A stretch of DNA of 64,000 nucleotides from assembly GCF_943736985.1 (NCBI RefSeq), contig NZ_CALSFS010000001.1:682001-746000 (forward strand). The letters run 5' to 3'. The number at the start of each line of letters is the position of its first letter. Position 1 is the stretch's first letter. Position numbers and translations under genes: made by a program. The DNA comes from Clostridium sp. Marseille-Q2269. Its GTDB lineage: Bacteria > Bacillota > Clostridia > Clostridiales > Clostridiaceae. The notes under the pieces were generated by a model. That model was given only the letters and a program-made list of their open reading frames with translations. It ran no database searches and was not told the DNA's origin. Positions 1 through 8,646 of this stretch are shown one piece after another.

Positions 1-1353
1 TGCTAATTTAATATTCTTCATAAGTTCCATATATTCTTCACCATATTGATCAAATAAATATGGTTTTTTAGCAAATCCTATACCATGTTCCCCAGAAACC
101 AATCCATTTAGTTCTATAGACTTTTTATACATGCATTCAAATACATCTTTTAATTTTTTATCCCATTGTTCTTGAGTTAAATCATCTCTTAATACATATA
201 CATGTAAATTTCCATCTCCTGCATGCCCAAAACTTCTTATTCTTATATCGAATTGCTTTTCAAGCTCATGTGTATATTTAACAAATGTTGCTACATTATT
301 TCTTGGCACTACAACATCACATTCGTCCATTTCTGTAGTAGATGCCTTAACAGCTTCAAGGAAAGCACCTCTTGCTGACCAAACAGCTTCCTTTCTTTCA
401 TCTGTATCTGATATATATACGTCTAGAGCTCCCTCTTCTAAACAAATTGCTGCTACCTTTTCATAATCTTTTTCTATATCTTCCTTAGAATTTCCGTCAA
501 ATGTTAATACTAAATATGCATCTGAAGAATTGTCCGGGAATTTTTTTCCTAAGAATTCTTCTGCAGCTAGTATAACTTCTCTTTGCATAAATTCTATAGC
601 AGTTGGTATAGATTTTGATTTTATTATTTTAGGAACTGTATTTATTGCCATTTCTAAGTTTGGAAATGGTATAAGTAAACTTACAGCTTTTTTTGGTAGT
701 GGTAATAACTTTAATATAGCTTTTGTAACTATAGCTAAAGTTCCTTCTGCACCACAAACTAAATCTTTTATACTATATCCTGAACTGTTTTTAACTACTT
801 TACCACCAACTTCAAGTACTTTACCATTTGGAAGCACTACTTCAAGTCCTCTTATATAATCTCTTGTAACTCCATATTTTACCGCTCTCATTCCACCGGC
901 ATTTGTACTTATATTTCCACCTATAGTTGCTGATTTTTCACCTGGATCTGGTGGGTAAAAAAGATCATGCTCCTCTACAAATTTTCCAATCTCCATAAGA
1001 AGAACTCCTGGTTCTACAGTAAGAGTTAAGTTTTCTTCATCTATTTCTAATATTCTATTCATCTTTGTCATGTTTATCATTATTCCACCATGAATTGGTA
1101 CACCTGCCCCAACAAGACCAGTTCCTGATCCTCTAGCAACTACTGGAATATTATTTTCATAAGCATAGGCCATTATTTGTGATACTTCTTCTGTGCTTAA
1201 AACTTCTACCATAACATCAGGCATTCTACTTATTCCACCAAGTTCATCATGGCTATAGTCTTCATTTATATCTTCATCAGTATATACTCTATCTTCATCT
1301 ACAACACTTTTTAAAAATTCTATATCTTTACTATCTAACTTTTTATATTCCAT
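1..1353 (-). CDS. FAD-linked lactate dehydrogenase (GlcD/LctD family), 3' end cut by window edge
   Basis: FAD-dependent 2-hydroxyacid dehydrogenase that would oxidise lactate to pyruvate in the cytoplasm. 451 codons are in the window with no stop; the family is about 460-470 residues, so only the last few residues are missing. The reading frame shows the PCMH-type FAD-binding region ([13 protein letters not shown] and [14 protein letters not shown], then [16 protein letters not shown]) and the C-terminal signatures HAGDGNLH and [14 protein letters not shown]. The ATG at 1353 follows a GGAGGT box. It is the last gene of lctP-etfB-etfA-lctD, the content known from the Acetobacterium woodii lactate dehydrogenase/Etf complex. 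I infer that this enzyme works with the adjacent Etf, driving lactate oxidation with NAD by co-oxidising reduced ferredoxin. A D-2-hydroxyglutarate or glycolate substrate cannot be excluded. Confidence 0.9.
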   Translation of the reverse strand, partial: MEYKKLDSKDIEFLKSVVDEDRVYTDEDINEDYSHDELGGISRMPDVMVEVLSTEEVSQIMAYAYENNIPVVARGSGTGLVGAGVPIHGGIMINMTKMNRILEIDEENLTLTVEPGVLLMEIGKFVEEHDLFYPPDPGEKSATIGGNISTNAGGMRAVKYGVTRDYIRGLEVVLPNGKVLEVGGKVVKNSSGYSIKDLVCGAEGTLAIVTKAILKLLPLPKKAVSLLIPFPNLEMAINTVPKIIKSKSIPTAIEFMQREVILAAEEFLGKKFPDNSSDAYLVLTFDGNSKEDIEKDYEKVAAICLEEGALDVYISDTDERKEAVWSARGAFLEAVKASTTEMDECDVVVPRNNVATFVKYTHELEKQFDIRIRSFGHAGDGNLHVYVLRDDLTQEQWDKKLKDVFECMYKKSIELNGLVSGEHGIGFAKKPYLFDQYGEEYMELMKNIKLA

Positions 1354-1419
1354 AGCAATTACCTCCAAAAATTAATTATCAGTTAGTTAATTAGTTGTTA
1401 AATACACTAGTTTTATATG

Positions 1420-2622
1420 TTATGCACTTAAAGCTCCACTTTCTTTTATATTATCTATAAGTGTTGGTATTACATCATATATATCCCCTACTATTCCATA
1501 ATGAGCTACATTGAATATAGGTGCCTTAGGATCTTTATTTATAGATATAATACATTCTGCATTGTTCATTCCTGCTGAAAATTGTACAGCTCCTGATATA
1601 CCACAAGTTATTATAAGCTTAGGTTTTACTGTTCTTCCGCTTAAGCCTATTTGACGTTTTGCATCTGCCCAGCCTGCTTCTATTAATGGTCTCGTTACCG
1701 CTACTTGAGCACCCATTAACTCTGCTAATTCATTTATCATTTCTAAATCTTGTTCTTTTTTAATTCCTCTTCCCACCGCTATTATTACGTCTGCATCTGA
1801 TATACTTTTTTCTACTTTCTTTTTTGTTACTTTTAAAACTTCTATTTGTGAATTTAGCTGACTTTTATCTATATTACAAATAGTTATCTTTCCACTTTTT
1901 TCTTTACTTCTTTGTGGTGCATCCATAACTTTATATCTTACTGTTGCAAGTTGAGGTCTATTATTAGGATTTATTATTTGTGCCATTATGTTTCCACCAA
2001 AAGCCGGTCTTATTTGAACTAAATCTGTATTTTCTTTCATATCTAATATTGTACAATCGGCTGTAAGTCCTGTTCTAAATCTAGCTGCTACTCTTGGTGC
2101 AAGAGATCTGCCTATTGTTGTTGCCCCTACTAATAATGTACATGGTTTTTTATTGTTTATAAAATCTTCTAAAGCTTTAGTGTATGGTTCTATTCTAAAA
2201 TCTTTTAATTTTTCATCATCATATACAAATACTTCATCTACTCCATAATGAAGTAATTCTTCTGCTTTTTTCTTTATATTATGTCCAACGAATACCGCAT
2301 ATACTGGATGATTTATTTTAGCTGCTAATTCTTTTGCTTTGCCTATAAGTTCATAAGTTACTGGATGAATATCTCCCTCCACATGATCTACATATACAGC
2401 TACTCCTGTCCAAAGGCTTTTATCTATATGAGCTTTTTCTTCTTCATGAAACTCCATAACACCTTCTGGACCTTTTTTAACGCATAGCCTGCACATTTTA
2501 CATGCAGCTGAAATTTCTATTTTACCATTTTTCTCCTCTAATGCTCCAAAAGGACATATCTTAACTAGTTCCTCTATATTTGAAGGTGTTAATTTATCTT
2601 GATTTACTAATAATTTTCCCAT
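1420..2622 (-). CDS. etfA: electron transfer flavoprotein alpha subunit with N-terminal [4Fe-4S] domain
   Basis: Alpha subunit of an electron transfer flavoprotein, 400 residues, longer than the roughly 320-residue housekeeping type because of an N-terminal ferredoxin-like domain. Cys23 (ICPFGAL) plus Cys41, Cys44 and Cys47 (CKMCRLC) supply four ligands, enough for one [4Fe-4S] cluster. The C-terminal half holds the FAD-binding ETF_alpha domain (VGRGIKKEQDLEMI, RPLIEAGWADAKRQIG, SGAVQFSAGM). The ATG follows GGGAGG. Neighbouring etfB and the GlcD-type dehydrogenase place it in a lactate dehydrogenase/Etf complex. The extra iron-sulfur domain is a feature of bifurcating or confurcating Etf proteins such as LctC and CarE. 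That it transfers electrons to or from ferredoxin is inferred from the family, not seen. Confidence 0.93.
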   Translation of the reverse strand: MGKLLVNQDKLTPSNIEELVKICPFGALEEKNGKIEISAACKMCRLCVKKGPEGVMEFHEEEKAHIDKSLWTGVAVYVDHVEGDIHPVTYELIGKAKELAAKINHPVYAVFVGHNIKKKAEELLHYGVDEVFVYDDEKLKDFRIEPYTKALEDFINNKKPCTLLVGATTIGRSLAPRVAARFRTGLTADCTILDMKENTDLVQIRPAFGGNIMAQIINPNNRPQLATVRYKVMDAPQRSKEKSGKITICNIDKSQLNSQIEVLKVTKKKVEKSISDADVIIAVGRGIKKEQDLEMINELAELMGAQVAVTRPLIEAGWADAKRQIGLSGRTVKPKLIITCGISGAVQFSAGMNNAECIISINKDPKAPIFNVAHYGIVGDIYDVIPTLIDNIKESGALSA

Positions 2623-2652
2623 ATTGAAATCCTCCCATTAATATACTTTATT

Positions 2653-3441
2653 TTATACAAATTTCATTTCTTTAAGTTTTTCTGCTAATCTATCTCCTAA
2701 TTCTTCTCCCAAGCCAGTCCAAATTTCTTTATCTGTATTTACTGCTGGTGGAAATATTCTCTCTACCTGTGTTGGTGATCCATTTAATCCATACATATTT
2801 TCATCTTTATCCTCAAAATCTTTTAGACTTAACATTTTAATTTCTCTATCATTAGTCTCCAATTTTCTTCTATAGGATGGAAGTCTTGGTTCAAATATAT
2901 CTTTTTCTACTGTTAAAAGACATGGGAATTTTATTTCTGCAACTTCTACTGTGTTTGGCATGTCCATTTCCACTACTATAGAATTTTCTTTAACTTCTTC
3001 TATTTTTATTACATTTGCTATATGAGCTATATCTAAATATTCTGCCATCTCTGGTCCAACTTGAGCTGTATCTCCATCTGTAGTTTGTTTTCCGCAGAAT
3101 ATTAAATCAAAATTGCCCATTTTTTTTACCCCTTGGGATATGGTATAAGCTGTAGCTAAAACATCCGCTCCTGCAAATTTTCTATCTGATAAAAGAACTC
3201 CTTCGTCCGCACCCATCATATAAGCTTCTTTTATAACTTCTTGCGCTTGAGGAGGCCCCATAGTTATTACCTTTACAACTCCTCCAAATTGTTCTTTAAG
3301 TCTTAATGCTGTTTCTAGGGCATATAAATCATATGGATTCATCTTTGAATCTACACCATCTCTTTTTAATACACCTGTTACTGGATCAACCTCTACTTTT
3401 GATGTTCCTGGTACTTGTTTTATACATACTAAAATATCCAT
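2653..3441 (-). CDS. etfB: electron transfer flavoprotein beta subunit
   Basis: Beta subunit partner of EtfA, 262 residues, the usual length. It begins [19 protein letters not shown], typical of EtfB, and has the region [15 protein letters not shown] characteristic of the family. An upstream in-frame TTG at 3456 would add five residues but lies inside the ribosome binding site (TTTGGAGGTAATTTAT then ATG), so the ATG at 3441 is chosen. In bifurcating Etfs this subunit holds the FAD at which electrons split between NAD and ferredoxin; that role here is inferred from the operon. It lies 258 bp downstream of the permease and 30 bp upstream of etfA. The spacer to lctP shows no clear terminator. 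Confidence 0.94.
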   Translation of the reverse strand: MDILVCIKQVPGTSKVEVDPVTGVLKRDGVDSKMNPYDLYALETALRLKEQFGGVVKVITMGPPQAQEVIKEAYMMGADEGVLLSDRKFAGADVLATAYTISQGVKKMGNFDLIFCGKQTTDGDTAQVGPEMAEYLDIAHIANVIKIEEVKENSIVVEMDMPNTVEVAEIKFPCLLTVEKDIFEPRLPSYRRKLETNDREIKMLSLKDFEDKDENMYGLNGSPTQVERIFPPAVNTDKEIWTGLGEELGDRLAEKLKEMKFV

Positions 3442-3699
3442 ATAAATTACCTCCAAAATATATTTATACTTAAATAAAATTTTTAACTTACTATTAAACT
3501 TCCCATATTATGTGTTTTTATATTTCCCATAGAAAATTCTATTTTATTTTCAATTTACAGGTCATTACTTTATTAATTTATAATGATTTTTCTATCTATT
3601 ACTAATACCGAATTATATTATTTTAATTAACATTGTACATATTTTTGCATTATATAAATTTTGCATACTTAATTTAGCACCTTTTATTTGTTGTACTAA

Positions 3700-5223
3700 T
3701 TAAAATCCAAATAGAGGAGCCATAAAATATGCCATAATTCCCAGAACTATTACATATACTATACAAAACTTTAATGTTGCATTTAATATCTTCCCTTCTG
3801 TTCCTACAAGTCCAGTAGCTGCTGTAGCCACCGCTATACTTTGTGGTGATATCATCTTACCAGCTGTAGCGCCACCTGTATTGGCCGCTGCAAGCCAGTA
3901 TGGATTTAAACCTAAAGTCTTCGCCACTTCAACTTGAAGGCCTCCAAACAATACATTGGCTGAAGTATCGCTACCTGTTACAAAAGTTCCTAAAGCTCCT
4001 ATTATTGGTGCTATTAGAGGATAATAACTTCCTGTAATTGCTACCAATACAGCTGCTATGGATTTTATCATTCCGCTGTATCCCATAATTTTTGCCATAG
4101 CTACTATGGCTATTATAGTTATTGCAGATTTTGTCATTTGCTTTATAGTCTTTACTAATACAGAAACTATTTCTGAAAACTTAGCTCCTTGTACCAATCC
4201 TCCTATAAAAGTAGCTATTATAATTAGCGTTCCTGGGGTTGCAATCCATAAAAATGTAAATGGTTTAGCATGTGCCCCTGTATAAATATAAAGAGTAGTT
4301 TGTATTTGAGCTAAAGCTTTATTTATTGGTGGGAACAATGAGCTAGTTAAAATTATAAAGAGAAAAACTAATATAAATGGTAACCATGCTAAAACTCCCC
4401 TTTTAAAAGATATTTTTTCTACATCTTTAGATGCAGTATCCCTATAAAATATCTTTGCCATAGCTATAGTAACTATCATACATGTTATTGATCCTATTAT
4501 AGCTGGTAGCTCTGCACCCATATACTTAGCTACTAATAGTTCAGGTATTGCAAATGAAAGACCTGATGCTAAGGATATTCCCCAAACGCCTTTAACAGCC
4601 TTTACACTTTTACCTGTTAACATTACTAGAACTATTGGAATTATTACTATTAAAATTAATAGTTGCAATCCTACTGCATAACTAAGTTGCATAGGATCTA
4701 TGTTAGTTACTTTAGCAAGAGTAGTTACTGGAATTCCTATAGCTCCAAAAGCTGTAGGTGTGGTATTTGCTATAAGACATATTATTGCTGCAAAAATCGG
4801 ATCAAATCCAAGTGCTGCCATTATACCTGCTGGAATAGCTACTGCAGTACCAAACCCTGCTATAGCTTCTAAAAATCCACCAAATCCCCAAGCAAGTATT
4901 AAAACTAATATTCTCTTGTCTGTTGTTATTGAAGTCATCATTTTTTTTATGGTATCCATACTCTTTGTATAAATTGATAAATTATAAGTAAACACTGCGG
5001 CAACGATTACAAGTATTATAGGTACTAATGCTAATGCTGTCCCTTCTAACGCCGCAGAAAATGCATCTAAAATTGGCATTTTCCAGACCATAACTGCCAA
5101 AACTACTGTTATTACCAACGTTACAGGACAAGTCTTATAACCTGGCATTTTTAGAACTCCTAGCGAAATCATCAGCCATACTATAGGCACTAATGCAATA
5201 AGACATGCTACATACATATTCAT
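3700..5223 (-). CDS. lctP: L-lactate permease (LctP family)
   Basis: Integral membrane lactate transporter (LctP family), 507 residues with about 12-14 hydrophobic segments along the whole length. Family signatures include GFGGFLEAIAGFGTAVAIPAG (around residues 115-135), NTTPTAFGAIGIP and, near the C terminus, GSDTSANVLFGGLQ and AANTGGATAGKMISPQSIA. The ATG at 5223 follows a very strong GGGGGGAG box. It is the first gene of lctP-etfB-etfA-lctD, so uptake and oxidation of lactate are co-encoded. The 5' region holds a CcpA-type cre-like site and a partial GntR-type palindrome. Glycolate is a possible alternative substrate. Confidence 0.93.
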   Translation of the reverse strand: MNMYVACLIALVPIVWLMISLGVLKMPGYKTCPVTLVITVVLAVMVWKMPILDAFSAALEGTALALVPIILVIVAAVFTYNLSIYTKSMDTIKKMMTSITTDKRILVLILAWGFGGFLEAIAGFGTAVAIPAGIMAALGFDPIFAAIICLIANTTPTAFGAIGIPVTTLAKVTNIDPMQLSYAVGLQLLILIVIIPIVLVMLTGKSVKAVKGVWGISLASGLSFAIPELLVAKYMGAELPAIIGSITCMIVTIAMAKIFYRDTASKDVEKISFKRGVLAWLPFILVFLFIILTSSLFPPINKALAQIQTTLYIYTGAHAKPFTFLWIATPGTLIIIATFIGGLVQGAKFSEIVSVLVKTIKQMTKSAITIIAIVAMAKIMGYSGMIKSIAAVLVAITGSYYPLIAPIIGALGTFVTGSDTSANVLFGGLQVEVAKTLGLNPYWLAAANTGGATAGKMISPQSIAVATAATGLVGTEGKILNATLKFCIVYVIVLGIMAYFMAPLFGF

Positions 5224-5246
5224 ATATATCTCCCCCCAAGGTAATA

Positions 5247-5257
5247 TGGTACGACCT
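5247..5257. promoter_or_regulatory. possible GntR/FadR-type operator upstream of lctP
   Basis: TGGTACGACCT lies 24 bp before the lctP start. It matches the TGGTnnnACCA pattern bound by FadR-subfamily GntR regulators, which control lactate genes in many bacteria, except for the last base. No gntR gene is adjacent, so this is weak. Confidence 0.25.
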
Positions 5258-5362
5258 GTAATTGTTTTCTGTTCTTATTTTACTGCAGTTTTTAGACAAT
5301 TTCTATAATAGTTATTTTCTTAACTCCAGCCAATATATGCCAAAATACGACATTATCATTGG

Positions 5363-5378
5363 GGGAAAACGTTTTTAA
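5363..5378. promoter_or_regulatory. cre-like site (CcpA) upstream of lactate operon
   Basis: GGGAAAACGTTTTTAA fits the clostridial CcpA consensus RRGAAAANGTTTTCWW at 15 of 16 positions, with a central AAAACGTTTT palindrome. It sits 140 bp upstream of the lctP start, a sensible place for catabolite control. CcpA itself is not in the window. Confidence 0.45.
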
Positions 5379-6115
5379 TACACATTGTTAAATTTTAAAT
5401 TTTTCAGTTTTTAATTTTTTCTTTAAAAATTAGTAAATTAAGTTATTTTATTAACTTTTGCTTTTTTGCATTTAACATCTAAATTTTCTTTTCTATTTTT
5501 AGATTTAAATATACTCTTACTCAATATTTAAAATATAATCCATATACTTTAATCCCTCGAGAAATTAATATAATATTTATTGGAATTTTTACAGTTGGAG
5601 GTAGCAATATTTATCTCCATAGAAATTTTTTGTAGAAAATTGAATATAAAATTCATATTTTATATACTAAATAGAAAACCCATTATTAATTAAAACATCA
5701 ATATATATTTGTAATGTTTTAAAATATTTATTTGTTGAACTCCAAGATATGCTATTTATCTTTTAAATAAGCTAATATAAAAAGTAATAAGTTATTTAAA
5801 ATGCTGCTTTAACTTATATTTTAGCTAGGCTTTTTAATTTATATTACTCATATATTGTAAGACTAAATAAAACTTATTTTAAGTTTTATAAATTATAAAT
5901 ATAATTAATAATTATTAATTATATTTATAATCTATAAAATGGAGCTCTTGGTGACTACATGTTTTATTATAACACTTAACTTTTAATGTTATAAATTTTA
6001 TATAAAGCCATTTAGCTCTATGTAATCATTTAAATTAATTCATTTTTAATACTTATTTGTAATATTATTGAAATAAGCCATTAGTTCAAAATTCTCTTAT
6101 TTTTAAATTAACTTG
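5379..6115. other. long AT-rich intergenic region with a 40-bp perfect palindrome
   Basis: No credible gene is seen here. Positions 5892-5931 form a perfect, purely A/T palindrome (half-site ATTATAAATATAATTAATAA). Just after it come a second inverted repeat, TTATAACA (5967-5974) with TGTTATAA (5987-5994), and two ATGGAGCT/TTAGCTC-like motifs. The cruciform-prone stretch could end transcripts or be a decayed mobile element. Confidence 0.6.
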
Positions 6116-6247
6116 TTGTGCTAGTTAAATGGAGCTTACAGAATCATATTTTGCACGTTAAATCAACGCTAAATCAGCTGACAGCAAGATTGGCTCAAAG
6201 TTTAACTTACCAAAATATGATTCCTATAGTTACTTTAACTAGCACAA
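6105..6247. repeat. 132-bp inverted-repeat element with 14-bp terminal inverted repeats (MITE-like)
   Basis: The element is bounded by TTGTGCTAGTTAAA (6116-6129) and its exact complement TTTAACTAGCACAA (6234-6247). Inside is a second perfect 13-bp pair, GAATCATATTTTG (6141-6153) with CAAAATATGATTC (6211-6223), around a 57-nt apical part. The 25-nt left end, including flank 6105-6115, reappears exactly inverted at 50556-50580. A diverged half copy lies near 30745-30810 and another end at 51475-51488. It has no coding capacity, so a non-autonomous mobile element or a structured RNA repeat is likely. Confidence 0.7.
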
Positions 6248-6326
6248 GAGATTAAATTACTATGTTATTATAATAACTTTATGTTTAATAATATTTTAAA
6301 ATTAGTTATAAATATATTTTTAATAT

Positions 6327-7025
6327 CTATAATTCGAATTCTCTATTATCTATATCTACAAATCCTACTTTTATTTCACAATGGAAAGTCTGTTTTAAAA
6401 CTTGTGCCAACTCATCTCTTGCTTTAATTACATTATCATAATTTTTATCTTTAAATCCATCTATAGGGAAAAATATATTTTTGCTTTCTTCAGTAATTTT
6501 TCCTTCTTCACTTTGTCTCCATATCCATCTTCTTGTTTTTACCTTATTGCCCACAGAATAAATAAGCTCACCATTTTCTAATGATTCTACTTCATCCTCA
6601 CCAAATGGAATGAACTTATCTCCTACATTTGAAAATCTGACAGAAATATCTTCTTTAGCAGCATCTATATCATGGGCACCTAGTGGAAGTAAATATTTTA
6701 ATGAAACTGCATTTCCTATATCTACAATTGGATTTATATTTGGCAAGCCCTTGTTTTTAGAAACTCTTGTAGTTATAGCTTCAATAGAACTTTTAAATTT
6801 ATTAGGGTTAATACCTAATTTAATAAATGAATCTCTATAGTACATTATTTCCTCTACTTCTTTTACATTTTTACCTTCAAACCTTTTTTCAGTTAATTCT
6901 ATGCTATTTTTTAAAAGTTCTTTTGCTTCAATATTATCCTTATTATTAATTCCCTTGGCTACCACAACACCGAAGCATACATTTTCTAGTTTTTGAAAAA
7001 CTTCTTTTGATACAACAAATTTCAT
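6327..7025 (-). CDS. B3/B4 tRNA-binding domain protein (COG3382)
   Basis: Stand-alone protein of 232 residues related to the B3/B4 domain of phenylalanyl-tRNA synthetase beta subunit. Recognisable parts are the VCFGVVVAKGINN start, the RDSFIKLGINPNKFKSS stretch, and the core LPNINPIVDIGNAVSL / LPLGAHDID, which is the typical B3/B4 signature. ATG at 7025 follows AGGAGG. In PheRS this fold hydrolyses mischarged tyrosyl-tRNA; the free-standing relatives are thought to act on aminoacyl-tRNAs or amino-acid-like substrates, but the function is unproven. It is preceded by a MerR regulator gene, 179 bp upstream and in the same orientation, which might control it. Confidence 0.8.
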   Translation of the reverse strand: MKFVVSKEVFQKLENVCFGVVVAKGINNKDNIEAKELLKNSIELTEKRFEGKNVKEVEEIMYYRDSFIKLGINPNKFKSSIEAITTRVSKNKGLPNINPIVDIGNAVSLKYLLPLGAHDIDAAKEDISVRFSNVGDKFIPFGEDEVESLENGELIYSVGNKVKTRRWIWRQSEEGKITEESKNIFFPIDGFKDKNYDNVIKARDELAQVLKQTFHCEIKVGFVDIDNREFEL

Positions 7026-7204
7026 ATTTATCCTCCTTAATTTTTTTTAAATTATGTTAAGTTATGTAAGAACCTCTCTCCTCACTGTAATGAAATACCA
7101 TAGATTTACAAAACCAAATAATACTACTTTAGAAGAAGAGAAGAACAATAAATAAAGCTAATTTTTATATTTTTAAAATTATAAAGTCTCCAGTAACTAG
7201 AGTG

Positions 7205-8026
7205 TCAATATTTATTTATTAATATTTGAATCTCAGTTATAAATTCTGATTTCTTTGTAGTTAGTTCAAAATCAATTAGTGTTATTTCTATTGAATCATC
7301 AACTATTACATAATCATTTCTTTTAATATAATTTAAAATTTCATTGTAATATTCTGATGAATCTTTGTGAGTACCATTAAATTTAATAGTAACATAAGTT
7401 CCTTTTGGTAAAACTTTTATAAGATTTTCATTATATTTTTCTCCCTCTGCAAAGGAAAAAATAGAATCATATTCATGAAATATTCTATCTGTTAATTTAT
7501 CTATAGAAATAGACACTCCCACTTTACCATTAAAAATAGAAGCATTTTTATTAGCCTTATTTTCTAAATATCTAATGGATAACTCTAAATCATTATCTGA
7601 TTTTATTTTTTGTTTTAGTAAAACAATTCTTCTCTCATTAAAATTCCTTTCTTGTATTACATTTAAATTATCATATTGCCTTGCATATTTGATTTGATTT
7701 ATTCTATTTTCAATCTTTTGTTTTGTAAATTCTAACTGCTTTATTTTATCCTCTGTAATTTTTTTCTGTTTTTCAAATAAATCAATAATGTTATCAATAC
7801 TTCTCTTTTTTAAGTGATAATCTATTGTCTTTAAAGACATTCCTAGGGATTTTAAATATTTTATTGTGTTTAATTGTTCAAATTGCTCCGTTGAATAATA
7901 TCTGTAATTATTAGTCTTATCTATGAATATTGGATTAAATAAGTCAATATCATCATAATATCTTAATGTTCTTATATTAAGATTAAACAATTTTGCTATT
8001 TCTCCAATTGTAAATAAATCTTTCAC
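7205..8026 (-). CDS. MerR-family transcriptional regulator
   Basis: DNA-binding regulator of 273 residues. The N-terminal winged-helix domain (FTIGEIAKLFNLNIRTLRYYDDIDLFNP, then YRYYSTEQFEQLNTIKYLKSLGMSL) is classic MerR, followed by a long coiled coil (about residues 75-125) and a C-terminal half resembling the GyrI-like effector-binding domain of BmrR-type proteins. An ATG at 8035 directly abuts the AGGAG box, so the GTG at 8026, nine bases after it, is the better start. The effector is unknown. The B3/4-domain gene lies downstream on the same strand; the T-box/AspRS unit is divergent. Confidence 0.85.
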   Translation of the reverse strand: MKDLFTIGEIAKLFNLNIRTLRYYDDIDLFNPIFIDKTNNYRYYSTEQFEQLNTIKYLKSLGMSLKTIDYHLKKRSIDNIIDLFEKQKKITEDKIKQLEFTKQKIENRINQIKYARQYDNLNVIQERNFNERRIVLLKQKIKSDNDLELSIRYLENKANKNASIFNGKVGVSISIDKLTDRIFHEYDSIFSFAEGEKYNENLIKVLPKGTYVTIKFNGTHKDSSEYYNEILNYIKRNDYVIVDDSIEITLIDFELTTKKSEFITEIQILINKY

Positions 8027-8225
8027 TAAATTCATCTCCTGATTTCAAATTATTCTATCACTTCACAAATAATACAACTTCTCGTCTCCTTTATAAATAT
8101 AGAAGAATTGTATAAACAGATTATTTACCACTAAACAATAGTTTTATGCTAATAGTTCATTTATGCATATTTAAATTATAGCAAATTCATTTACTTAATT
8201 TAATTAAGCCTATAAAAAATTTCTA

Positions 8226-8254
8226 TTGACAAAATTTTTATTAAAGAGTAATAT
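8226..8254 (+). promoter_or_regulatory. sigma-A promoter of T-box/aspS transcript
   Basis: TTGACA at 8226-8231 and TAATAT at 8249-8254 are separated by 17 bp. They sit just before the T-box stem I, as expected for the leader promoter. Confidence 0.7.
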
Positions 8255-8474
8255 AATATAAAAATTAAAATCTTTGATGGGAAGAGTAAATATTTATTAA
8301 GTATCTACAGCGAGTAGGGTTGGTGTAAGCCTATGAGAAAAATAATATTGAAAGACATCCCGGAGACGCTTATTTGAACACATTAAGTAGGATAAGCCGG
8401 ATTTCCCCCGTTATAGGGACTAGAGATAACAAGTATTAATACATTGTTAAATTAGGATGGTACCGTGAATATAT

Positions 8475-8507
8475 GCTTTCACTCCTACATGGAGCGGAAG
8501 CTTTTTT
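8475..8507 (+). terminator. T-box terminator 1
   Basis: GCTTTCACTCC pairs with GGAGCGGAAGC (one mismatch and a wobble) around TACAT and is followed by six T. It competes with the first T-box antiterminator. Confidence 0.85.
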
Positions 8508-8595
8508 GTATAGAAATTTGAGCTCATTCTATATATGATACCTATTCTAATTTTGTATAGACATTGTTAAAAAGGGTGGTACCGCAAATTATTTT

Positions 8596-8632
8596 GCCCC
8601 TTGAGTAAACACTCAAGGGGCTTATTTTATTT
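8596..8632 (+). terminator. T-box terminator 2
   Basis: GCCCCTTGAGT (8596-8606) pairs perfectly with ACTCAAGGGGC (8611-8621) around AAAC, then a T-rich tail runs into the aspS ribosome binding site. It competes with the second T-box core at 8573. Confidence 0.9.
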
Positions 8633-8646
8633 TGGAGGTAATAAAA

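Larger units (their letters stand above)
8262..8640 (+). promoter_or_regulatory. T-box leader with one stem I and two antiterminator/terminator modules
   Basis: tRNA-sensing leader of the aspartyl-tRNA synthetase gene. Stem I spans about 8276-8361: GGGA (8279-8282) pairs with TCCC (8358-8361), the AGAGTA and GAAAGACA strands form the specifier loop, and the apical part has the usual GTTGGTGTAAGCC motif. The best specifier is GAC (8354-8356), the Asp codon, followed by the expected purine. A first T-box core (AGGATGGTACCGTG, 8454-8467) precedes terminator 8475-8507. A second core (AGGGTGGTACCGCA, 8573-8586) precedes terminator 8596-8632. Only about 65 nt separate the first terminator from the second core, too little for another stem I, so the decision module is duplicated without its sensor. 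The specifier assignment is my folding by eye. Confidence 0.9.

Noticed and set aside
530-859. Plus-strand open frame of 109 codons
   Set aside because: It is the antisense of the FAD lactate dehydrogenase gene, with no ribosome site and a meaningless product.
3442-3699. Terminator between lctP and etfB
   Set aside because: No stable GC-bearing hairpin with a T-run was found; the operon probably reads through or has an internal promoter.
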